From: Primorskyibacter flagellatus
GTDB lineage: Bacteria; Pseudomonadota; Alphaproteobacteria; Rhodobacterales; Rhodobacteraceae
DNA: 64,000 bases
Reading direction: 5' to 3'
Assembly (NCBI RefSeq): GCF_900176485.1
Contig: NZ_FWYD01000002.1
Span: 62,001 to 126,000 of the forward strand
Under the pieces are notes generated by a model. It was not told the origin of the DNA. It did no database searches and was given only the letters and a program-made list of their open reading frames with translations. Every line of letters begins with the position of its first letter. Position 1 is the first letter of the stretch. A program made the translations under genes and the position numbers. This document shows, in pieces, positions 58,764-64,000 of the stretch.

Positions 58764-59439
58764 CGCGCGGCGGTCCGGCACCCGCATCGTCATCGGCGGG
58801 ATAGCCGCCATCGTCATCCTGCTGCTTGGGGCGGCGATCTGGCTGTTTGCTTCCCTGCCGGATGCGGGCGCGTTCAACGAACGGGTGGAACAGCTGTTCG
58901 TTGCCAATGACGATCTGACCGCGCAGGCAGAGATCAAACTGCTGGAAATCCTCGCGCAGTCCGGCACCTCCTTCGCCGAAACGCTTGCCAGCTACCGGAT
59001 GGTGATCTTCGTATTGCTGATTTTCGCCACGGCCCTGCTTGTGGCCGCGCTGGTATTTCTGGTGATGCTGGTGACGCTGAACCGTCGCATGGCGCAAATT
59101 GAACGCTCGGGCATACAGGTCTCTTCGCTTCTGATCAGCCGCGAGGAAAAGACCGTCTACCTCAACAATATGGGGTTCAAACTGACCGAGGCGGCGATGG
59201 AAACGCTGAGCGTGCTGGCAGAGGCGCGCATGGATGACGATGTCATGACCGGGGCAGAGATCGAGGCGGTGATATCTGGCCGTGATGCGTCAGATTGCGA
59301 GGAAGCAGCCGGTGCCACAAGGATCAAACGGTTGCGCGACGGGCTGGGCAACCAACTGGTTAGCGAATTGCTGGTCAAGAACATCGCCCGCCGCGGCTAT
59401 ATGCTGACCATCGACAAAGCCGTGATCAAGGTAGTCTGA
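58735..59439 (+). CDS. Two-TM membrane protein with C-terminal winged-helix domain
   Basis: A 234-residue protein. GTG 58735 has AAAGGAGAGACA in front; a start at 58708 is possible. Helix 1 (about 18-39) and helix 2 (about 89-112) flank a 48-residue periplasmic loop; basic residues on both outer sides indicate both ends inside. The C-terminal 90 residues end NQLVSELLVKNIARRGYMLT, matching the end of OmpR-type winged helices. This places a DNA-binding-like domain after membrane helices, reversed relative to ToxR. It follows the small exported protein in coupled fashion. A membrane-bound regulator is the best guess. Confidence 0.6.
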   Translation: MPDSITSATDARRSGTRIVIGGIAAIVILLLGAAIWLFASLPDAGAFNERVEQLFVANDDLTAQAEIKLLEILAQSGTSFAETLASYRMVIFVLLIFATALLVAALVFLVMLVTLNRRMAQIERSGIQVSSLLISREEKTVYLNNMGFKLTEAAMETLSVLAEARMDDDVMTGAEIEAVISGRDASDCEEAAGATRIKRLRDGLGNQLVSELLVKNIARRGYMLTIDKAVIKVV

Positions 59440-59548
59440 CAGGGCAGTGCCGTCCAACGACAGCGGTTGTGCTACCGTTGGTTTCGCACAAGCACAGGGT
59501 GGACGCCTGGGCGCAAAACCATGCGGCTTTACTCAATCTTAATTGCAG

Positions 59549-59968
59549 ATGCGCAAATATCGGACCATGCGTGTTCTGCTTGTCCTGTTCGTTATGCTGA
59601 GTGCCTGCAACGTGGCCGGTCCCGGCTTTCGCGGCGCGCCGGCAACGCGGGCAGAGGCAGGAGGCAGCCATTTCCTGCTGCGTTACAGCGACGGGATGGT
59701 AGAGGTTACGCGCACCTCCCGCGCCTTTCTTCCCCGCTTTCCGGTGATCGCATCACATGCGGCAGAGGCGATCCTGATGCAAACCGGCTGCGAAAGCCGT
59801 TGGTTCGTGGGCGATCCGGCCATGATGATCGCAGGCCTGTCCTGCAATGGTGGACGTGCCCCGCCAAAACCACGCAAGCGGCGCAGCTATGTCTGCGATG
59901 TGACGGGCGGGTATCTTTCCGGGCGTCGCGGCGTATCAGAGTTGGAACTGGAGTGCCGCCGTAGTTGA
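59549..59968 (+). CDS. Small lipoprotein
   Basis: A 139-residue predicted lipoprotein. A hydrophobic N-terminus ends in LSAC (Cys at about 20). ATG 59549 or ATG 59567 may be the start. Four more Cys follow in the mature part. No family recognised. It converges with the GNAT gene. Confidence 0.65.
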   Translation: MRKYRTMRVLLVLFVMLSACNVAGPGFRGAPATRAEAGGSHFLLRYSDGMVEVTRTSRAFLPRFPVIASHAAEAILMQTGCESRWFVGDPAMMIAGLSCNGGRAPPKPRKRRSYVCDVTGGYLSGRRGVSELELECRRS

Positions 59969-59974
59969 CGGCAG

Positions 59975-60430
59975 TCAGGCCAGCTGTTTTTCCATGAAAA
60001 TGCTCGCCGATGTGTCTGCATAGTCGCCGAAAGGTTCACATAGATCAAACCCTTGCCGGGCATATAGCCGATGCGCTTCGTGCAACAGATCGCCGGTTTC
60101 CAGCCGCAGCAAAGGATAGCCGCTCTCGCGCGCGATCTCTTCAAGACGGTTGACCAGACCGGCGGCAATGCCACGCCCACGCGCTTCTGGCAGGGTGAAC
60201 AGGGACTTGATTTCGCCATAGCCGTCCATACGTCTCATCGCGACACAGCCCAGGATGCGCTCGTCTTCCTCAGCGACCAGAAAGACGACACTCTCCGCAC
60301 ACAGAACCTCGACTGACAGGTAGTAGTTTTCTTCGGCTGTAAACAAATCTTGCATAAGCCGCTGACTGCTTTCCAGCAACGCGGTTGCCTGAGGTTCATG
60401 CGGTGATCCGGCTCTGATCCTGAAGGGCAT
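59975..60430 (-). CDS. GNAT family acetyltransferase
   Basis: A 151-residue N-acetyltransferase with the acetyl-CoA loop in FTLPEARGRGIAAGLVNRLEE and FLVAEEDERILGCVAMRRM before it. Substrate unknown. It is divergent from smc, 192 bases apart. Confidence 0.88.
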   Translation of the reverse strand: MPFRIRAGSPHEPQATALLESSQRLMQDLFTAEENYYLSVEVLCAESVVFLVAEEDERILGCVAMRRMDGYGEIKSLFTLPEARGRGIAAGLVNRLEEIARESGYPLLRLETGDLLHEAHRLYARQGFDLCEPFGDYADTSASIFMEKQLA

Positions 60431-60622
60431 TATCCTACACTCATCAAGTTATTGGATTTGAAGATAAAAAAATTCACGCGTCAAGATGTGCTGTTTTTTC
60501 AAAAAATCTATATCTTGTGGACAAAATGCAAAATGCCGCCATATGCAGCGCGCAACACTTGACTCACCCCCGGCTCAACCGTCACTCTCGGTCGACACGA
60601 GGGAATCACGGAACCCGTTGTC

Positions 60623-63600
60623 TTGCGCTTTTCAAAACTCAGACTCACCGGCTTCAAAAGCTTTGTCGACCCCACGGACCTGATCATCGCCGATGGGTTG
60701 ACTGGGGTTGTGGGGCCGAACGGCTGTGGCAAATCCAACCTGCTTGAAGCACTGCGCTGGGTCATGGGCGAAAATCGTCCGACTGCCATGCGCGGTGGTG
60801 GGATGGAGGATGTGATCTTTGCAGGTGCCGCGACACGTCCGGCGCGCAACTTTGCCGAAGTTTCCCTGAGCATCGACAATTCCGACAGGCTGGCACCCGC
60901 CGGGTTCAACGACAGCGACATGCTGGAGATCGTGCGTCGGATCACGCGCGATGTCGGGTCCGCCTACAAGACCAACAGCAAGGATGTGCGCGCACGCGAT
61001 ATTCAGATGCTGTTTGCCGATGCGTCGACCGGGTCGCACTCTCCCGCGCTGGTCCGGCAGGGTCAGATCAGCGAATTGATCAACGCCAAGCCCAAGGCGC
61101 GCCGGCGCATTCTGGAAGAAGCCGCCGGAATTTCGGGGCTGTATGCGCGCCGCCACGAGGCCGAACTGAAGCTGAAGAATACCGAAACCAATCTGACCCG
61201 CGTCGATGACGTGGTCGAACAGCTTGCCACCCATTTGGCGCAGTTGGAGCGACAGGCCAAACAGGCCGCACGCTACCGGTCCATCGGCGAAGATCTGCGG
61301 CGCGCCGAGGGCTTATTGCTGTACCGTCGCTGGAAAGAGGCGGATGTCGCCTGTACCGAGGCGGAGACCGTTCTGCGCGAACACACCACTATGGCCGCAC
61401 AATCGGAAACCGCGGCGCGTCAGGCCGCGAAGATCCGCGCAGAACGCGATACCGGACTGCCCCCCCTGCGCGAGGAAGAGGCGATCGCCACAGCTGTCCT
61501 GCAACGGCTACAGGTCCAGCGCGACACGCTTGCCGATCAGGAAAAGCGGGCTTTGGATGCCATCGAAACCCTGAAACGAAGCATCACCCAGATGATGATG
61601 GACATGGAGCGCGAGACCGGGCTGAACCACGATGCGGGCGAAACCATCGCGCAACTGGAATGGGAAGCCCGCGAACTGGACAAGGCCGGAGACGGCCATG
61701 ACACGCGGCTGGAGGAAGCCTCTGCCGCCTCGCATGAAGCGGCAGAAATCCTGCAAGCCCGCGAATCCGACCTGTCGCAACGCACCGAAGACGTGGCCCG
61801 CCTGGCAGCGCGGCATCATTCCGCCATGCGTTTGCTGGAAGACAGCCGCAAGACGCTGGACAAGAACGAGGGCGAGGCGACGCGTGCGCGCGACGCCATG
61901 ACCGCCGCGAAAGAAGCCATGGAAGCCGCGAACGAAACGATGGAACGCGCCGCCCATGCCGAAGACCTTGCCCGCGAAAACGCTGAGCGTGCAGAGACCG
62001 CGCTGACCCTCGCCGAGGAGGCCCGTTCTGAGACGCAATCACGAGAGGCGGATGCCCGCGCTGAACGGTCCGAGGCAGAGGGCGAGGCAAACGCGTTGCG
62101 CGCCGAGGTCACAGCTTTGGCGCGTCTGCTGGAACGTGACACGGCCGAGGGCGGGCAGGTGCTTGACCGTTTGCAGGTTGAGCAAGGGTTTGAAAAGGCG
62201 CTTGGTGCGGCGCTTGCCGACGATCTGCGTGCGCCCGAGGTTGACGCCGATGGCCCGTCGGGCTGGACGACCCTGCCGGACTATGACGCGCGACAGACCC
62301 TGCCCGAAGGTGTGACGCCGTTAACCAACCACGTCTCGGTGCCCGAGGTTCTGCAACGCAGAATGGTGCAAATCGGGCTGGTGGGCGACGGCGACGGCCA
62401 GCGCCTGCAAAAGTTGCTGAAGCCCGGCCAGCGCCTTGTCAGCCTTGAAGGCGACCTTTGGCGTTGGGACGGCTTCCGCGCTTGGGCGGCAGATGCACCC
62501 TCGGCGGCGGCTTTGCGTTTGGAGCAGCTGAACCGGCTTGAGGCACTGAAACAGGAAAACGCCCATGCCGAGGCCCGCGTTGACGGGGCACGCGCGGCCC
62601 ATGAAACGCTGACTGCCCGCATGGCAGAACTGTCCACCGCCGACCAAGAGGCCCGCAAGGCGCGGCGCGAGGCTGACGCGCAGGTCAATGAGGCCAGCCG
62701 CGCCCTGAGCCGCGCCGAAGCGGATCGTGATCTGTCGCAGGGCAAGGTGGAAAGCCTCGCCATGGCGGTGACCCGCTACGAAGAAGAGGCGATTGCTGCG
62801 CGCAAGCAATTGACCGAGGCCGAACGCGGCGCACAGGGTCTGGAAGATCTGGAAAGCGCCCGCGCCGAGGTCGAAGATATCAAGATGACGGTCGAGGCCG
62901 CACGCATGACCATGATGGCGCGACGCTCTGCCCATGATGAAATACGCCGTGAGGGCGAGGCCCGGCGGGCGCGCAGCCAACAGGTCACGAAGGATCTGAG
63001 CGGCTGGCGGCACCGGCTGGAGACCGCCAAGACGCGCAGTCAGGAATTGCTGGACCGTAAGCAAGCCGCCGAAGAGAAACTGCAAGAGGCCAGCGCGGCA
63101 CCCGAAGAAATCGCCATAAAGCGCGACGAGTTGACGCAAGCGATTTCCGAGGCGAAGGCGCGCCGGGCGAATGCGTCCGATGCGCTCAGTACGGCCGAAG
63201 GTGCCTTGCGCGAAGCCGAAACCGCCGAACGCGATGCCGAGCGCGCTGCGTCAGAAGCCCGCGAATCCAGAGCCCGCGCAGACGCCCGCGCCGAGGCCGC
63301 GCGCGAAACCGCCACTGCCGCCGCGGACCGCATCGAGGACGAACAGGAAACCACGCCGCAAAAGCTGCTCGAACAGCTGGATGCCGACCCTGACAAAATG
63401 GCGGATTCCGACAGTATAGAAGCGGATGTAAACCGTTTGAAACGCCAGCGCGATGCGTTGGGGGCAGTAAATCTCCGCGCCGAAGAGGACGCCCGCGAAG
63501 TCCGCGAAGAGCATGACACGCTGGTCACCGAAAAGGCGGATCTGGAAGAGGCCGTGCGGACCCTGCGCAACGGCATTGCCAGCCTGAACCGCGAAGGGCG

Positions 63601-64000
63601 TGAACGCCTGCTGACCGCCTTCGAGCAGGTCAACAGCAACTTCCGGCTGCTCTTTACCCATCTGTTCAACGGTGGCGAAGCCAATCTGGTGATGGTTGAA
63701 TCGGATGATCCACTGGATGCCGGGCTGGAGATCATGTGCCAGCCACCGGGCAAGAAGCTGTCGACGCTTTCGCTTTTGTCAGGCGGCGAACAAACCCTGA
63801 CCGCGATGGCGCTGATCTTTGCGGTGTTCCTGGCAAACCCGGCGCCGATCTGTGTACTGGACGAGGTCGATGCGCCGCTGGACGATGCCAACGTCACACG
63901 GTTCTGCGATTTGCTGGACGAGATGTGCCGCCAAACCGATACGCGTTTTCTGATCATCACCCACCACGCCGTCACGATGAGCCGCATGGACAGGTTGTTT
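60623..64000 (+). CDS. smc: Chromosome segregation protein SMC, 3' truncated
   Basis: The open frame runs from TTG 60623 to the window end, 1126 codons without a stop. The start is inferred; LRFSKLRLTGFKSF is the normal N-terminus. Walker A is GPNGCGKSNL (about 31-40). Long coiled coils flank a hinge (about 523-623). The signature LSGGEQTLTAMAL and Walker B ICVLDEVDAPLDD (about 1075) are present, so only a short C-terminal tail is missing. It compacts and separates chromosomes with ScpAB. Confidence 0.95.
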   Translation, partial: MRFSKLRLTGFKSFVDPTDLIIADGLTGVVGPNGCGKSNLLEALRWVMGENRPTAMRGGGMEDVIFAGAATRPARNFAEVSLSIDNSDRLAPAGFNDSDMLEIVRRITRDVGSAYKTNSKDVRARDIQMLFADASTGSHSPALVRQGQISELINAKPKARRRILEEAAGISGLYARRHEAELKLKNTETNLTRVDDVVEQLATHLAQLERQAKQAARYRSIGEDLRRAEGLLLYRRWKEADVACTEAETVLREHTTMAAQSETAARQAAKIRAERDTGLPPLREEEAIATAVLQRLQVQRDTLADQEKRALDAIETLKRSITQMMMDMERETGLNHDAGETIAQLEWEARELDKAGDGHDTRLEEASAASHEAAEILQARESDLSQRTEDVARLAARHHSAMRLLEDSRKTLDKNEGEATRARDAMTAAKEAMEAANETMERAAHAEDLARENAERAETALTLAEEARSETQSREADARAERSEAEGEANALRAEVTALARLLERDTAEGGQVLDRLQVEQGFEKALGAALADDLRAPEVDADGPSGWTTLPDYDARQTLPEGVTPLTNHVSVPEVLQRRMVQIGLVGDGDGQRLQKLLKPGQRLVSLEGDLWRWDGFRAWAADAPSAAALRLEQLNRLEALKQENAHAEARVDGARAAHETLTARMAELSTADQEARKARREADAQVNEASRALSRAEADRDLSQGKVESLAMAVTRYEEEAIAARKQLTEAERGAQGLEDLESARAEVEDIKMTVEAARMTMMARRSAHDEIRREGEARRARSQQVTKDLSGWRHRLETAKTRSQELLDRKQAAEEKLQEASAAPEEIAIKRDELTQAISEAKARRANASDALSTAEGALREAETAERDAERAASEARESRARADARAEAARETATAAADRIEDEQETTPQKLLEQLDADPDKMADSDSIEADVNRLKRQRDALGAVNLRAEEDAREVREEHDTLVTEKADLEEAVRTLRNGIASLNREGRERLLTAFEQVNSNFRLLFTHLFNGGEANLVMVESDDPLDAGLEIMCQPPGKKLSTLSLLSGGEQTLTAMALIFAVFLANPAPICVLDEVDAPLDDANVTRFCDLLDEMCRQTDTRFLIITHHAVTMSRMDRLF

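Overview
The window looks like a chromosomal stretch of a marine alphaproteobacterium of the Rhodobacterales (Roseobacter group). The grounds are GC-rich coding sequence, a CcrM-type methyltransferase next to rnhB, a petABC bc1 operon, DUF484-xerC, a TRAP transporter, DUF1127 and DUF2927 proteins, and family-typical gene orders. Almost all of it is ordinary housekeeping DNA. I see no rRNA, tRNA, insertion sequence, prophage or CRISPR array. Both ends cut genes: a TelA family gene on the left and smc on the right.

Layout. 1-4.3 kb: TelA protein, DUF2927 lipoprotein, SPFH/GYF_2 protein and a membrane-anchored zinc-ribbon protein, a probable envelope-stress module. 4.6-6.0 kb: fructokinase and a dtd gene broken by a one-base frameshift. 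6.1-13.7 kb: Gfo/Idh/MocA enzyme and GntR regulator, divergent from an SsuD-like monooxygenase, an aldo/keto reductase, a flavin reductase and a DctQMP TRAP transporter. This set matches the core enzymes of oxidative sulfoquinovose desulfonation (SmoC/SmoB/SmoA), here with a TRAP importer. 13.8-15.0 kb: degenerate receiver protein divergent from a Crp/Fnr regulator. 15.5-20.9 kb: oligopeptide ABC transporter. 21.3-24.0 kb: preT-preA, reductive pyrimidine catabolism. 24.2-27.1 kb: DUF1127 protein and kdsD-kdsB-kdsA (Kdo synthesis). 27.5-34.8 kb: mreBCD-mrdA-rodA elongasome genes, then a hydroxyacid dehydrogenase and rpe. 34.9-42.1 kb (mostly minus strand): uvrC, SDR, Ca/Na antiporter, small zinc-ribbon protein, S49 peptidase, priA. 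42.2-45.5 kb: transaldolase, DUF484, xerC, GST. 45.6-49.2 kb: outer-membrane barrel protein and petABC. 49.3-52.6 kb: thiBPQ behind a TPP riboswitch. 52.7-57.6 kb: aroC, AEC transporter, EamA transporter, ccrM, rnhB. 57.7-60.4 kb: small exported or membrane proteins, including a two-TM protein with a C-terminal winged helix, and a GNAT enzyme. 60.6-64 kb: smc.

The most interesting points are the predicted sulfoquinovose module with an exact FNR-type box in its divergent promoter, a dispersed repeat built from two self-complementary arms that sits between operon genes, the TelA/SPFH/zinc-ribbon module, three GANTC sites clustered just before ccrM, a LacI-type operator shared by fructokinase and transaldolase, and the membrane-bound winged-helix protein.
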